Part shown: piece by piece, positions 19,736 to 28,957 of the stretch | How positions within the stretch are numbered: position 1 is the first letter of the stretch | Layout: the number at the start of each line of letters is the position of its first letter | Source of the DNA: Cellvibrionales bacterium | GTDB lineage: Bacteria; Pseudomonadota; Gammaproteobacteria; Pseudomonadales; JAHEIH01 | Direction: 5' to 3' | Length of the DNA stretch: 64,000 nt | Assembly: GCA_024639455.1 (NCBI GenBank) | Contig: JAHEIH010000009.1 | Span: forward strand, 21,008 to 85,007 | Program-made: the position numbers and the translations under genes | The notes under the pieces: model-generated | The model's database searches: none | What the model was told of the DNA's origin: nothing | Seen by the model: the letters and a program-made list of their open reading frames with translations, nothing else

Positions 19736-20800
19736 GTGTCTAAGTATTGGTCTAAGCAGGTTCACCAGTTGCACCCCTACGTGCCCGGTGAGCAACCCAA
19801 GATAGCAAATTTGGTCAAATTGAATACCAATGAGAGTCCCTACGGGCCCTCGCCAAAGGTGTTGCAGTTGTTGCGCGACGAATTGGTTGAGCGCGGCGAT
19901 GATCTGCGCTTATATCCTGATCCTACCTCGCAGTCGCTGGTGCATACCATTGCTCAGTACCACGGTCTGCAAGACAATCAAGTATTTGTGGGTAATGGAT
20001 CTGATGAGGTGTTGGCGCACGCCTTTAACGCGTTCTTTATTCAAACCAAGCCGCTGCTGTTTCCCGATATTAGCTACAGTTTTTACCCGGTGTATTGCGG
20101 TCTGTATGGTATCGATTACCGCGCTGTGCCGCTGGCTGAGGATTTCAGTATAGAGGCGGCGGACTATCGAGAGGCGGGAGGGGTTATTCTACCTAATCCA
20201 AATGCGCCTACCGGTATGCTGTTATCGCTCGCTGAGATTGAAGAGCTGTTGCAGGCCAATCGTCAATGTGTGGTGATTATTGATGAGGCCTATGTCAACT
20301 TTGGCGGTCAGAGCGCCGCCTCACTGATTGATCGCTACGATAATTTATTGGTGGTGCAAACGCTCTCTAAATCGCGTGCTTTAGCGGGTATGCGGGTTGG
20401 TTTTGCCCTTGGTCACGCCGATCTGATCGATGGTTTGGTGCGGGTAAAAGATAGTTTTAACTCCTACCCTGTTGATCGCTTGGCCCAGTTAGCTGCCCAG
20501 GCATCGTTTGAAGATGAAGCTCACTTCCAGGTCTCTTGTCAGGCGGTAATACGCGATCGTGAGTTATTGGTGGCGGCGCTAGCTGAGCGCGGGTTTCATG
20601 TGTTACCTTCGTCGGCAAATTTTGTGTTTGCAGCGCATGCTTCAAAAGCGGCGGCAGATATTGCTGTGGGGCTGCGTGCCCAGGGCGTTATCGTGCGTCA
20701 TTTTAACAAGCCTCGCATAGATAACTTTCTGCGCATTACCATTGGCACGCCCGAGCAAAATACCGCGCTTTTAGCGGCGCTCGACAGATTGGTCGATTAG
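19736..20800 (+). CDS. hisC: Histidinol-phosphate aminotransferase
   Basis: A PLP-dependent class I/II aminotransferase that converts imidazole-acetol phosphate to histidinol phosphate with glutamate. The 354 residues include the substrate loop [13 protein letters not shown], the PLP-contact [16 protein letters not shown], and the Schiff-base lysine Lys212 in [14 protein letters not shown]. It starts at GTG 19736, 3 bases after hisD. The 3' end overlaps the convergent degS-like gene by 4 bases. Confidence 0.96.
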   Translation: MSKYWSKQVHQLHPYVPGEQPKIANLVKLNTNESPYGPSPKVLQLLRDELVERGDDLRLYPDPTSQSLVHTIAQYHGLQDNQVFVGNGSDEVLAHAFNAFFIQTKPLLFPDISYSFYPVYCGLYGIDYRAVPLAEDFSIEAADYREAGGVILPNPNAPTGMLLSLAEIEELLQANRQCVVIIDEAYVNFGGQSAASLIDRYDNLLVVQTLSKSRALAGMRVGFALGHADLIDGLVRVKDSFNSYPVDRLAQLAAQASFEDEAHFQVSCQAVIRDRELLVAALAERGFHVLPSSANFVFAAHASKAAADIAVGLRAQGVIVRHFNKPRIDNFLRITIGTPEQNTALLAALDRLVD

Positions 20801-21882
20801 CCCTCGCTGTTGGGTCTTATGCCTACCACGATTTCTGTATGGTAGGCGCTGCCGCCCCTCATGTATTCCACATCCACCCCTTGTCCAGGGGTCGACAGCG
20901 CAATGCGGTTCATGGCGGCTCGGGCGTCGTTGATCAGTCGGCCGTTGATGTGGGTAATGATGTCTCCTTCTTTTAGTCCCGCCTGCGAGGCTGGGCCGCC
21001 ATCACTGAGGCCGGTAATTAATAGGCCTTGATTGAGTCCTAGTGATTTCAAGTCGTTGGGGCGCATTTGCTCCACTTCAACGCCCATCCATCCGCGTACA
21101 ACACTGCCGTTCATAATGATTGACTGCATGATTTGGGTGGCAGTGTCTGCTGGAATAGCTAGGCCAATACCATCACTGCCGTCGCTGTTGGGGTTGAACA
21201 GTGCTGAGTTGATGCCAAGTAGGTTGCCGTCGGTGTCGGTGAGGGCGCCACCTGAGTTGCCGCGGTTAATGGTGGCATCGGTCTGGATGTAGTTTTCGTA
21301 CTTGGTGAGCTTGAGGTTATAGCGCCCGGTGGCGCTAATAATACCTTGGCTAACACTGTGGCCAAAGCCGTAGGGGTTTCCAATAGCGAGTACTACATCG
21401 CCAACACGGGCTTGATTCGGATTGCCAAGTGTAATGGGAATCAAGTTATTGAGTTCAATTTTTAAAACCGCGAGGTCGGTATCGGGGTCCACACCGATCA
21501 CCCTTGCCAAGGCTTCGCGGCCATCGTAAAGCATGACTAATATTTGATCGGCGCCATTAATGACGTGATAGTTGGTCAGTATATAGCCTGAGGTGTCCAT
21601 GATGATGCCCGAACCAAGGCTCAATTCAGTGCGCTCGCTGGGGCGGCGTTGGGGCAGCTTGTCGCGCACCTTGGTGGCGGTGTAGATATTAACAACAGAG
21701 GGGGTGGCCTTGCTTACAGCATTGGCAAAAGAAATGTGCTCTGTCCGAAAGTCTTGCACGGTAGAGCCGGGTAGGCCAACCAGGTGAGGGTATTGTTGAA
21801 TCAGTACCACCGATAGCAGTGTTCCGCAGGCTACCGGCCAAAAAAAGCGTTTAATTTGAGACATATTGGCGTGTGACGTCAT
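20797..21882 (-). CDS. degS: DegS/AlgW-type envelope stress serine protease
   Basis: A membrane-anchored trypsin-like protease with a single PDZ domain. DegS (AlgW in Pseudomonas) cuts the anti-sigma factor RseA/MucA when outer-membrane protein tails bind its PDZ domain, releasing sigma-E. It has an N-terminal membrane helix (about 12-28) and the catalytic triad His106 (TNYHV), Asp136 (DPDTDLAVL) and Ser210 ([10 protein letters not shown]). One PDZ domain spans about 255-350. One PDZ, rather than two, and position after hisC (as algW in Pseudomonas) favour DegS/AlgW over DegP/DegQ. The start could also be ATG 21864; neither has a strong ribosome-binding site. Confidence 0.9.
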   Translation of the reverse strand: MTSHANMSQIKRFFWPVACGTLLSVVLIQQYPHLVGLPGSTVQDFRTEHISFANAVSKATPSVVNIYTATKVRDKLPQRRPSERTELSLGSGIIMDTSGYILTNYHVINGADQILVMLYDGREALARVIGVDPDTDLAVLKIELNNLIPITLGNPNQARVGDVVLAIGNPYGFGHSVSQGIISATGRYNLKLTKYENYIQTDATINRGNSGGALTDTDGNLLGINSALFNPNSDGSDGIGLAIPADTATQIMQSIIMNGSVVRGWMGVEVEQMRPNDLKSLGLNQGLLITGLSDGGPASQAGLKEGDIITHINGRLINDARAAMNRIALSTPGQGVDVEYMRGGSAYHTEIVVGIRPNSEG

Positions 21883-21940
21883 CTATAAATATTGTTAGTC
21901 TTGGCACTATATCATAGACAAAACCAAGGAATAGCAGCGA

Positions 21941-22690
21941 ATGTCAGTTCTGGTTCGAGATTTAGTGTCCTACTGCGATGAGCAGCTTAACAGTGCGGCC
22001 ATTAGTGATTACTGTCCCAATGGCTTGCAGGTTGATGCTAGCGAACATGTCAGCGTCATTGTGAGTGCGGTAACTGCCAGTGAGTTGGCGATTGATCGAG
22101 CCATCGAATTGGGAGCTGATGTGCTATTAGTTCACCATGGCTACTTTTGGAAAGGCGAATCCGCCGCGTTAACCGGGATGAAGGGCCGGCGTGTCGCCAA
22201 GTTGTTTCGGCATAATATAAGTCTACTCGCCTATCATCTACCTTTGGATGTGCATCCGGTGCTGGGTAATAACGCGCAATTAGGGCGCCTACTAGATTGG
22301 GAGGGCTATGCGGCTAGCGATGATGGGTTGATTTGGATGACCCACTTCGATGACCCGCAGCCCGTCTCTGATATTTTGGCGACGTTAAGGCACGGCTTGC
22401 AGCGCGAACCGTTACACATTCCAGCCGGTAGTGATTGCGTTAGCCGTGTGGCCTGGTGTACTGGGGCCGCACAATCCATGTTGCACAAGGTGGAGGCCAT
22501 GGGAGTAGAAATGTTTATCTCGGGGGAGATTTCAGAGCCCACTGTTCACAGTGCGCGGGAGATGGGGTTGCACTACGTGGCTGCGGGGCATCATGCCACC
22601 GAACGCTATGGGGTGCAGGCGCTTGGCGAGCATTTGGGCGAGCGCTTTGCGCTCCCCCATCACTTTGTCGATATCGACAACCCGGTTTAG
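21941..22690 (+). CDS. ybgI: Nif3-like dinuclear metal-center protein (YbgI family)
   Basis: A 249-residue member of the Nif3/YbgI family, toroidal hexamers with a two-metal centre; the cellular role is still poorly defined. Visible features are DYCPNGLQVD near the start, the metal-binding HHGYFWKG region, AYHLPLDVHPVLGNN, and the C-terminal AAGHHATERYGVQALGEHL. The gene is divergent from degS and overlaps zapG tail-to-tail by 4 bases. The NIF3-like gene occurs at this place in pseudomonads too. Confidence 0.92.
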   Translation: MSVLVRDLVSYCDEQLNSAAISDYCPNGLQVDASEHVSVIVSAVTASELAIDRAIELGADVLLVHHGYFWKGESAALTGMKGRRVAKLFRHNISLLAYHLPLDVHPVLGNNAQLGRLLDWEGYAASDDGLIWMTHFDDPQPVSDILATLRHGLQREPLHIPAGSDCVSRVAWCTGAAQSMLHKVEAMGVEMFISGEISEPTVHSAREMGLHYVAAGHHATERYGVQALGEHLGERFALPHHFVDIDNPV

Positions 22691-23187
22691 AACTTTGGTG
22701 GTGCGACGGGTGGCTCGCCGTATTCATCGAGATCGTCACCTTCGTCCTCGGATTTAACTTTCTCCAGGTCGAAATCTTCTTGCAACATGCCCTTTTCATT
22801 GGGTGATTTTTTGGGCGAGTAGTCGAGAGGTTGCTGAATTTGCGCGAGCTCTTCCTCGGTTAGGTCGTCTTCGCTGCGCCCCCCTATGAGTGACAAGTAG
22901 GCACTGGGGTTCATCTGGGCGAGTTGGTGTGCGCCTTGTGCAAGGTGTTGGTGAACACCTTTATAGCTTTCGTTGAGTTCGCGTACCAATTCGGCGGTCT
23001 TATGGAAGTGATCATTGACCTGTTTTTGGTAATTGCGCAGTTCCGCTTGGCTTTGCTCTAGATCGCTTTCCAGATCCTTGTTTTTGCGATTGGCGGCTTG
23101 TTTGCTATTGCCAAACACTAAGCCGGCAATGCCGCCAATAATAAAGCAGGTGACAGCTGCTAATATGAGCTCGTTAAGTTCGTACAC
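22687..23187 (-). CDS. zapG: Z-ring associated protein ZapG-like (YhcB, DUF1043)
   Basis: A 166-residue YhcB/ZapG family protein that links division and envelope synthesis in E. coli. It has one N-terminal membrane helix (LILAAVTCFIIGGIAGLVFG) followed by a long coiled coil (about 30-95), and an acidic disordered tail ending in a proline-rich segment. I take GTG 23187 as start: it is preceded by GGGAG at 5 bases and puts the membrane helix at the N terminus. The open frame extends further upstream without support. Divergent from zapE, as in E. coli. Confidence 0.87.
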   Translation of the reverse strand: MYELNELILAAVTCFIIGGIAGLVFGNSKQAANRKNKDLESDLEQSQAELRNYQKQVNDHFHKTAELVRELNESYKGVHQHLAQGAHQLAQMNPSAYLSLIGGRSEDDLTEEELAQIQQPLDYSPKKSPNEKGMLQEDFDLEKVKSEDEGDDLDEYGEPPVAPPKF

Positions 23188-23273
23188 GTGGGCTCCCAAT
23201 ATTCGTTTTGTGTGGTTGTTAGTATAGCGCGATGCGCGTGGTATCACACTATATACTTTTGGCGACAATGCGT

Positions 23274-23302
23274 TTGGTGTGTTTGGTGGTAACTGGTAAA
23301 AT
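23274..23302 (+). promoter_or_regulatory. Candidate promoter of zapE
   Basis: TTGGTG (23274-23279) and TAAAAT (23297-23302) are separated by 17 bases. The -10 is preceded by TGG, an extended -10 element. It lies 33 bases before the zapE start, in the zapG-zapE divergent gap. Sequence match only. Confidence 0.48.
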
Positions 23303-23334
23303 GCCGCCGCATAATTTGTTGGGGAATAGCTTCA

Positions 23335-24438
23335 ATGACGCCTGAGCAGCACTACCGAGCCGACCTTAAAAAGGAAGGCTTTCAATATGACCCGGCACAA
23401 GAGATGGCGGTGTCCCATCTACAGCATTTTTGGGATGAGTTGGAGGCGGCCGAGCAGCGGGGTCAGCAAAAATCATTGCTGCAGCGTATTGGATTAGCAA
23501 AGCCCAAGATTGAGTGTGTTCGAGGCTTGTATTTCTGGGGCGGTGTGGGTCGCGGTAAGACCTATTTGATGGATGTGTTCTTTGACTCTCTCCCTTTTGA
23601 TCGCAAATACCGCACCCACTTCCATCGTTTTATGCAGCGTGTACACAAACGCCTGAAAACACTCGATGGACAAAAGAATCCATTGGATATCATTGCGGCG
23701 GAATTGGCTGCTGACTATCGAGTTATCTGCTTTGATGAATTCTTTGTATCTGATATTGCTGATGCCATGATCTTGGGCGGTTTGTTTCAGCAGATGTTTT
23801 CTCGTGGAGTGAGTTTATTGGCAACCTCCAATATCGTCCCAGATGACCTATATAAGGATGGCTTACAGCGTCAGCGCTTTTTGCCAGCCATCGCTGCGCT
23901 AAAAGAACACACCCGGGTGTTGAATGTTGACGGTGGCGTTGACTACCGCCTGCGGGCGTTGCAACAGGCGGAGTTGTTTTATTACCCCTGCGGTGAAGAT
24001 ACAGACCGCGCGCTGGAGGCTTTTTTACAGACCTTGGCGCCTGATCACGCCGAGCGGCGTTTCGGTGTTTCTTTAGAGGTAGAGGGGAGAGAGATTTTTG
24101 CCAAGCAAGTGTGTGATGACGTGGTTTGGTTTGACTTTAAGGCGTTGTGCGATGGGCCGCGCAGTCAAAATGATTACATTGAGTTAGGGCGTGAGTTTCA
24201 CGCCGTTATTCTGAGCGATGTGCCCCAGATGAGCCGTGAGATAGACGATCAGGCGCGTCGCTTTATCAATTTGGTGGATGAATTCTATGATCGCAACGTT
24301 AAATTGATTATTTCTGCTGCGGTGGGGCTGACGGATCTCTACGCTGGTGGTAAACTAGATTTTGAGTTTCTGCGGACACAGAGCCGTCTGCTAGAGATGC
24401 AGTCGACCGAGTTTTTGGCTCGACCTCATAAGCCGTAA
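23335..24438 (+). CDS. zapE: Cell division protein ZapE (AFG1-like ATPase)
   Basis: ZapE (YhcM) is an AFG1-type P-loop ATPase that acts at the Z ring in a late or stress-related step of division in E. coli. The 367 residues carry Walker A GGVGRGKT (69-76), Walker B VICFDEFFVSD, and a sensor-type region LLATSNIVPDDLY. The C-terminal GGKLDFEFLRTQSRLLEMQS is a family feature. It is followed by rplM-rpsI after 110 bases, as in enterobacteria. Confidence 0.95.
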   Translation: MTPEQHYRADLKKEGFQYDPAQEMAVSHLQHFWDELEAAEQRGQQKSLLQRIGLAKPKIECVRGLYFWGGVGRGKTYLMDVFFDSLPFDRKYRTHFHRFMQRVHKRLKTLDGQKNPLDIIAAELAADYRVICFDEFFVSDIADAMILGGLFQQMFSRGVSLLATSNIVPDDLYKDGLQRQRFLPAIAALKEHTRVLNVDGGVDYRLRALQQAELFYYPCGEDTDRALEAFLQTLAPDHAERRFGVSLEVEGREIFAKQVCDDVVWFDFKALCDGPRSQNDYIELGREFHAVILSDVPQMSREIDDQARRFINLVDEFYDRNVKLIISAAVGLTDLYAGGKLDFEFLRTQSRLLEMQSTEFLARPHKP

Positions 24439-24478
24439 GCATCTACGGCAAATTTATAATTTATTAAGTGAAAGAGTG

Positions 24479-24507
24479 TTGATCTATGCGAAATCCTCGT
24501 GTAGTAT
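24479..24507 (+). promoter_or_regulatory. Candidate promoter of rplM-rpsI
   Basis: TTGATC (24479-24484) and TAGTAT (24502-24507) are spaced by 17 bases in the zapE-rplM gap. Transcription would start near 24514 and leave a leader of about 35 nt before the rplM ATG. Sequence match only. Confidence 0.5.
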
Positions 24508-24548
24508 TCGCGCTCTTTTTTACCGCAGTGTCTTTGGGGCGAATTTAA

Positions 24549-24977
24549 ATGAAAACCTATAGTGCGAAAGCTGAGTCCGTTCAACGTGACTGGTATGTTG
24601 TAGACGCCGAGAATAAGACGTTGGGTCGCCTGGCTAGCGAAATTGCGCACAGATTGCGCGGTAAGCACAAGCCTGAGTACACACCACACGTTGATACTGG
24701 TGACTACATTGTTGTTGTTAATGCCGATAAAATTACCGTTACTGGCAATAAGACGAAAGATAAAATGTATCACTTCTCAACCGGTTACATCGGCAACCTG
24801 AAGTCATTCTCGTTTGATAAATTGTTGGATCGTGCTCCTGAGCGCGTTCTGCAGTTGGCAGTTAAAGGTATGTTGCCACGTAACCCTCTGGGTCGTGCAA
24901 TGTTGAAGAAGCTGAAAGTGTATGCCGGTAACGAGCACCCACACGCCGCTCAGCAGCCACAAGATTTGAATATTTAA
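24549..24977 (+). CDS. rplM: 50S ribosomal protein L13
   Basis: A 142-residue L13, an early-assembly 23S rRNA-binding protein. The sequence [20 protein letters not shown], then [23 protein letters not shown] and the central [20 protein letters not shown], is diagnostic. Followed by rpsI after 13 bases in the universal rplM-rpsI pair. Confidence 0.99.
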   Translation: MKTYSAKAESVQRDWYVVDAENKTLGRLASEIAHRLRGKHKPEYTPHVDTGDYIVVVNADKITVTGNKTKDKMYHFSTGYIGNLKSFSFDKLLDRAPERVLQLAVKGMLPRNPLGRAMLKKLKVYAGNEHPHAAQQPQDLNI

Positions 24978-24990
24978 CGGAAGTACGAAT

Positions 24991-25383
24991 ATGTCAGCCA
25001 CACAATACTATGGCACAGGTCGTCGTAAGACCTCTACTGCTCGCGTATTCCTGAAGTCAGGTTCGGGTGAAATCACTGTAAACCAGCGTTCATTGGATCA
25101 ATACTTTGGTCGCGAAGTTGCACGCATGATTGTTCGTCAGCCTCTTGAGCTGGTCGAACTTACCGACAAATTCGACATCAACGTGACAGTTGCCGGTGGC
25201 GGTAGCTTTGGTCAGGCTGGTGCAATTCGTCACGGTATCACTCGCGCTCTGATGGAGTACGATGAAGGCCTTCGCAGCTCATTGCGCAAAGCTGGTTTCG
25301 TTACTCGCGACGCACGTGAAGTCGAGCGTAAGAAAGTTGGTCTGCGTAAAGCACGTAAGAAGCCACAATTCTCAAAACGTTAA
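24991..25383 (+). CDS. rpsI: 30S ribosomal protein S9
   Basis: A 130-residue S9. It starts [20 protein letters not shown] and ends KKPQFSKR; the C-terminal arginine tail reaches the P-site tRNA in the ribosome. [19 protein letters not shown] is the conserved core. It is the last gene of the rplM-rpsI unit; a strong terminator follows. Confidence 0.99.
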   Translation: MSATQYYGTGRRKTSTARVFLKSGSGEITVNQRSLDQYFGREVARMIVRQPLELVELTDKFDINVTVAGGGSFGQAGAIRHGITRALMEYDEGLRSSLRKAGFVTRDAREVERKKVGLRKARKKPQFSKR

Positions 25384-25402
25384 TCCTTTCGATTCTCGTT
25401 TC

Positions 25403-25442
25403 AAAAAGCGTCTACGGTTGCGTGCCGAGACGCTTTTTTTTT
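25403..25442 (+). terminator. Rho-independent terminator after rpsI
   Basis: AAAAAGCGTCT (25403-25413) pairs with AGACGCTTTTT (from 25428). An inner CGG/CCG pairing extends the stem. A run of nine T follows the GC part of the stem. Confidence 0.88.
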
Positions 25443-25500
25443 ACGTGCGAAAAATTAATGATTTTAAGCGCAAATTTACCCGCATTTACTGTGGTTTTCT

Positions 25501-25509
25501 TGTTATAAT
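25501..25509 (+). promoter_or_regulatory. Extended -10 promoter of the petA-petBC operon
   Basis: TGTTATAAT (25501-25509) is a perfect extended -10 (TGN plus TATAAT). No good -35 is seen 16-18 bases upstream, which an extended -10 can tolerate. It lies about 100 bases before petA and after the rpsI terminator. Sequence match only. Confidence 0.52.
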
Positions 25510-25607
25510 CGCGCGGTTTTATTACTATGCTGGCCTTTTTTGGGCGTCTGCGTTATATCGGCGCGGCATAAGTTACAGATTGGCATTTCCTTTAGGGGGG
25601 TTCTTCA

Positions 25608-26207
25608 ATGAGCAATGATGGTGTTAACACCACTAGACGCCGTTTCTTGGCAACTGCAACTTCGGTTGTAGGCGCTGGCGGTGTTGTTGGCGTTGCCGTT
25701 CCTTTCGTGGGTTCTTGGAATCCAAGTGCGAAGGCAAAAGCGGCAGGTGCTCCGGTCAAGTTTGACGTGAGTAAATTGGAAGTTGGTCAAATGGCCGTGG
25801 TTGAATGGCGTGGTAAGCCTGTTTACGTGATGCGTCGCTCAGAAAATGACTTGGCGTCATTGGAAGGGCTCGATGGCCACTTGAAGGATCCCGGATCTAG
25901 TACGTCTGATCAACCCGCCTACGTTTCTGGTCGCGAGCGTGCGATTCGTCAAGATATTATGGTCATGGTCGGTCTGTGTACTCACCTGGGCTGTGCGCCT
26001 AAGTTCAAACCCGAAGTTGGTTCGGTGCCTACACCCGACGGCAGTGAGTGGATTGGCGGTTTCTTCTGCCCTTGCCACGGTTCAATGTTTGACTTGGCCG
26101 GCCGTGTTTACAGGGGTGTGCCCGCTTCAGAAAACCTAGTGGTTCCTCCCTACAAATACGAAACCGATGGTGTCATTATTATCGGTGTAGATCAGGAGAA
26201 CGCATAA
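25608..26207 (+). CDS. petA: Ubiquinol-cytochrome c reductase, Rieske iron-sulfur subunit
   Basis: The Rieske subunit of the cytochrome bc1 complex, which takes electrons from ubiquinol at the Qo site. The 199 residues start with a twin-arginine type N terminus (TRRRFLATATSV) and an uncleaved membrane helix (about 16-36). The soluble domain has the two [2Fe-2S] motifs CTHLGC (124-129) and CPCHG (154-158). The start codon of the next gene overlaps its stop (TAATG), so translation is coupled to the cytochrome b-c1 frame. Confidence 0.97.
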   Translation: MSNDGVNTTRRRFLATATSVVGAGGVVGVAVPFVGSWNPSAKAKAAGAPVKFDVSKLEVGQMAVVEWRGKPVYVMRRSENDLASLEGLDGHLKDPGSSTSDQPAYVSGRERAIRQDIMVMVGLCTHLGCAPKFKPEVGSVPTPDGSEWIGGFFCPCHGSMFDLAGRVYRGVPASENLVVPPYKYETDGVIIIGVDQENA

Positions 26208-28243
26208 TGAGCAAGATGTTGATGGGTCTCGTTGATTGGGTCGATGCGCGTTTGCCAATTGTCCGCGCGTGGGATACCCACATGGGTAAGTACTATGCAC
26301 CCAAAAACTTTAACTTCTGGTACTACTTTGGCGTATTATCGCTGTTGGTACTAGTGAACCAGTTGTTGACCGGTATTTGGTTAACGATGAACTACACGCC
26401 AACGGCTGAAGGTGCTTTCGCGTCTGTCGAGTACATCATGCGCGACGTGGACTACGGCTGGATTCTTCGTTACATGCACTCTACTGGTGCATCGGCCTTC
26501 TTTATCGTTGTGTACTTGCATATGTTCCGCGCCTTGTTGTACGGATCATACCAAAAGCCACGCGAATTGATTTGGCTGTTCGGTATGATGATTTTCTTGG
26601 CGTTGATGGCTGAGGCATTCGTAGGTTACGTACTGCCTTGGGGTCAGATGTCATACTGGGGTGCGCAGGTCATTATTTCTCTGTTCTCGGCGATCCCTGT
26701 GATTGGTGATCCGTTGGTGGAGTGGATCCGTGGTGACTACTTGATTTCGGGTATTACCCTGAACCGCTTCTTCGCGTTGCACGTTGTTGCCCTGCCTATC
26801 GTTCTGTTGGCGCTGGTTGTACTGCACATCTTGGCGCTGCACGAGGTGGGTTCTAACAACCCCGATGGTGTCGACATTAAGAAGAAAAAAGACGAGAACG
26901 GTGTGCCACTGGATGGTATTCAGTTCCACCCCTATTACAGTGTGCACGATATCCAAGCGATTGTTGTGTTCCTGTTTGCTTTCTGCGGCATTATCTTTTT
27001 TGCCCCCGAGATGGGGGGTTACTTCCTAGAGTTCGCAAACTTTGAAGTGGCTGATGGTCTGAAGACGCCTGCGCATATCGCGCCCGTTTGGTACTTCACG
27101 CCATTCTACTCAGTGTTGCGTGCAGTGCCCGATAAACTGTTGGGCTTCATTGCCTTTGGCGCTTCGGTCGTGATTCTGTTCTTGTTGCCTTGGTTGGATC
27201 GTAGCCCTGTGCGTTCGATTCGCTATAAAGGCACTGCGTCTAAAGTGATGTTGGTTGTGTTTACGGCTGCCTTCATTATCTTGGGTGTGTTGGGTGTGAA
27301 ATCACCTACCCCTGCACGTACGCTGTTGGCTCAGATTTGTACTGTTATTTATTTCGGCTTCTTCATTTTGATGCCCATCTGGACCTCGATGGAGAAAACC
27401 AAGCCAGTACCTGAGCGTGTAACGATGGACGGTGGCATGGGCTTCTGGAAATCTGTGGGTGCCTTCTTCTTGATTATGGCCTTGGCCATTATCCCCTTGA
27501 AGGCAGTCGGTGCAGAGTCTGAGTTTGCCTGTGGTACTATCGAGTGCGACGCATTTGAAGCCAATTTGGAAGATAAGGCGTCACTGCAAAGCGGTTTGAA
27601 TACCTACATGAACTACTGCATGGGCTGCCACAGTCTACAGTACAGCCGCTACATTCGTGTTGCGGACGACCTAGGCATTCCGCACGACATCATGGCAGAG
27701 AATGTCATTTATGATGACGCTAACATCGGTGCATTAATGGATAACGCGATGCCCAAGCCGCTGGCAAAGAAGTGGTTTGGTGCGGCACCGCCAGATTTGA
27801 CACTGGTTGCGCGTGCGCGTAACCCGGAGTGGCTTTATACCTACCTGCGCACCTTTTACAAGGATGAAACCCGTCCCTACGGTGTGAACAACAAGGTGTT
27901 TCCTGCGGTAGGTATGCCTCACGTATTCTTGGAGCTGCAAGGCATGCAAGAGTGTGCAATGGGCCCTGTTCGAGCCGCCAATGGCGGGATTAAGCGTGAT
28001 CCGTTGACTGGTGAAGATATCCTGGAGCAAGAGTGTGGTAGTTTGGTTGTGACTGACGCGGGTAGCCAATCGCCCGAAGAGTTTGACAAAACCGTCTACG
28101 ATTTGGTTAATTTCCTGGAGTATGTCGCTGAACCTATGCAGCAAGATCGTAAGCGTATTGGTATTTATGTGTTGTTCTTCTTGGCGATCTTCTTTGTGTT
28201 TGCTTGGTTGTTGAACCGCGAATACTGGAAAGACGTCCACTAA
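26207..28243 (+). CDS. petBC: Cytochrome b / cytochrome c1 fusion protein of the bc1 complex
   Basis: One 678-codon frame without a stop encodes both membrane cytochromes of the bc1 complex. Residues 1-410 are cytochrome b: eight membrane helices, the four heme histidines in the second and fourth helices (RYMHSTGASAF, YLHMFRALL, FFALHVVALP, VVLHILALHEVG) and a PVWY form of the Qo motif. Residues 415-436 (WKSVGAFFLIMALAI...VGA) resemble a signal peptide, followed by cytochrome c1 with the heme site CMGCH at 471-475 and a C-terminal anchor helix ending EYWKDVH. Cleavage by signal peptidase at the junction, as known for the fused fbcH product of Bradyrhizobium, would yield two proteins. An in-frame ATG at 27437 could also start c1 separately. 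Confidence 0.94.
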   Translation: MSKMLMGLVDWVDARLPIVRAWDTHMGKYYAPKNFNFWYYFGVLSLLVLVNQLLTGIWLTMNYTPTAEGAFASVEYIMRDVDYGWILRYMHSTGASAFFIVVYLHMFRALLYGSYQKPRELIWLFGMMIFLALMAEAFVGYVLPWGQMSYWGAQVIISLFSAIPVIGDPLVEWIRGDYLISGITLNRFFALHVVALPIVLLALVVLHILALHEVGSNNPDGVDIKKKKDENGVPLDGIQFHPYYSVHDIQAIVVFLFAFCGIIFFAPEMGGYFLEFANFEVADGLKTPAHIAPVWYFTPFYSVLRAVPDKLLGFIAFGASVVILFLLPWLDRSPVRSIRYKGTASKVMLVVFTAAFIILGVLGVKSPTPARTLLAQICTVIYFGFFILMPIWTSMEKTKPVPERVTMDGGMGFWKSVGAFFLIMALAIIPLKAVGAESEFACGTIECDAFEANLEDKASLQSGLNTYMNYCMGCHSLQYSRYIRVADDLGIPHDIMAENVIYDDANIGALMDNAMPKPLAKKWFGAAPPDLTLVARARNPEWLYTYLRTFYKDETRPYGVNNKVFPAVGMPHVFLELQGMQECAMGPVRAANGGIKRDPLTGEDILEQECGSLVVTDAGSQSPEEFDKTVYDLVNFLEYVAEPMQQDRKRIGIYVLFFLAIFFVFAWLLNREYWKDVH

Positions 28244-28256
28244 AATTTGCTAGTTG

Positions 28257-28285
28257 CGGCCGTGCTCTAGGGAGCGGCCGTTTTT
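28257..28285 (+). terminator. Terminator between petBC and sspA
   Basis: CGGCCG (28257-28262) pairs with CGGCCG (28275-28280), with further CTC/GAG pairing across a small bulge. TTTTT follows at 28281-28285. Confidence 0.65.
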
Positions 28286-28309
28286 GCGTTTCTAAGGAGT
28301 GTATTTCTC

Positions 28310-28957
28310 ATGGGTGTTGTCACTAAACGCTCTTCAATGACCTTTTTCTCTGATAGTGAAAGCCACTATAGCCATCGCGTACGTATTGTGTTAGCAGAAA
28401 AGGGTGTTACCGTAGATATCGTTGAAGTCGATAGCTCGCAGCCTATGCCGGCCGACGTTGTCGATAATAACCCCTACGGCGATCTACCCACGTTGATCGA
28501 TCGCGAATTGGTGTTGTATGAATCAAAAGTGATGATGGAATACCTTGACGAGCGCTTCCCTCATCCGCCTTTGTTGCCAGTTTATCCTGTAGCACGCGCA
28601 GAAAATCGCCTTTACATATTCCGTATTGAACGTGATTGGTGTGTGTTGGTAGATGACATTCTGTCGGGTGGCAACGCTAAGGCAGTAGAGAAGGCGCGTA
28701 AGCAGTTGCGCGACAGTCTTGTGTCTATTGCGCCTATTTTTGCTGAGAAACCTTTCTTCATGAGTGATGAGTTCACCTTGATTGATTGTTGTTTAGCGCC
28801 GATCTTGTGGCGTTTGCCTGTGTTGGGAATTGAGATTCCTAGCACTAAGCAGACCCTGCCGCTGCTGCAGTACATGGCTCGCTTGTTTGAGCGCGATGCG
28901 TTTAAAGAGAGTTTGACTGACCAGGAAAAAGAGATGCGTGACCTGGCAGGTAAATAA
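28310..28957 (+). CDS. sspA: Stringent starvation protein A
   Basis: SspA is a glutathione-S-transferase-fold protein that binds sigma-70 RNA polymerase and modulates transcription in stationary phase and virulence. The 215 residues include the thioredoxin-like N domain (TFFSDSESHYSHRVRIVLAE, where GSTs have catalytic residues that SspA lacks), NPYGDLPTLIDRELVLYES, and the helical C domain with FTLIDCCLAPILWRLP. AAGGAG precedes the ATG. It overlaps sspB by one base (TAATG). Confidence 0.96.
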   Translation: MGVVTKRSSMTFFSDSESHYSHRVRIVLAEKGVTVDIVEVDSSQPMPADVVDNNPYGDLPTLIDRELVLYESKVMMEYLDERFPHPPLLPVYPVARAENRLYIFRIERDWCVLVDDILSGGNAKAVEKARKQLRDSLVSIAPIFAEKPFFMSDEFTLIDCCLAPILWRLPVLGIEIPSTKQTLPLLQYMARLFERDAFKESLTDQEKEMRDLAGK

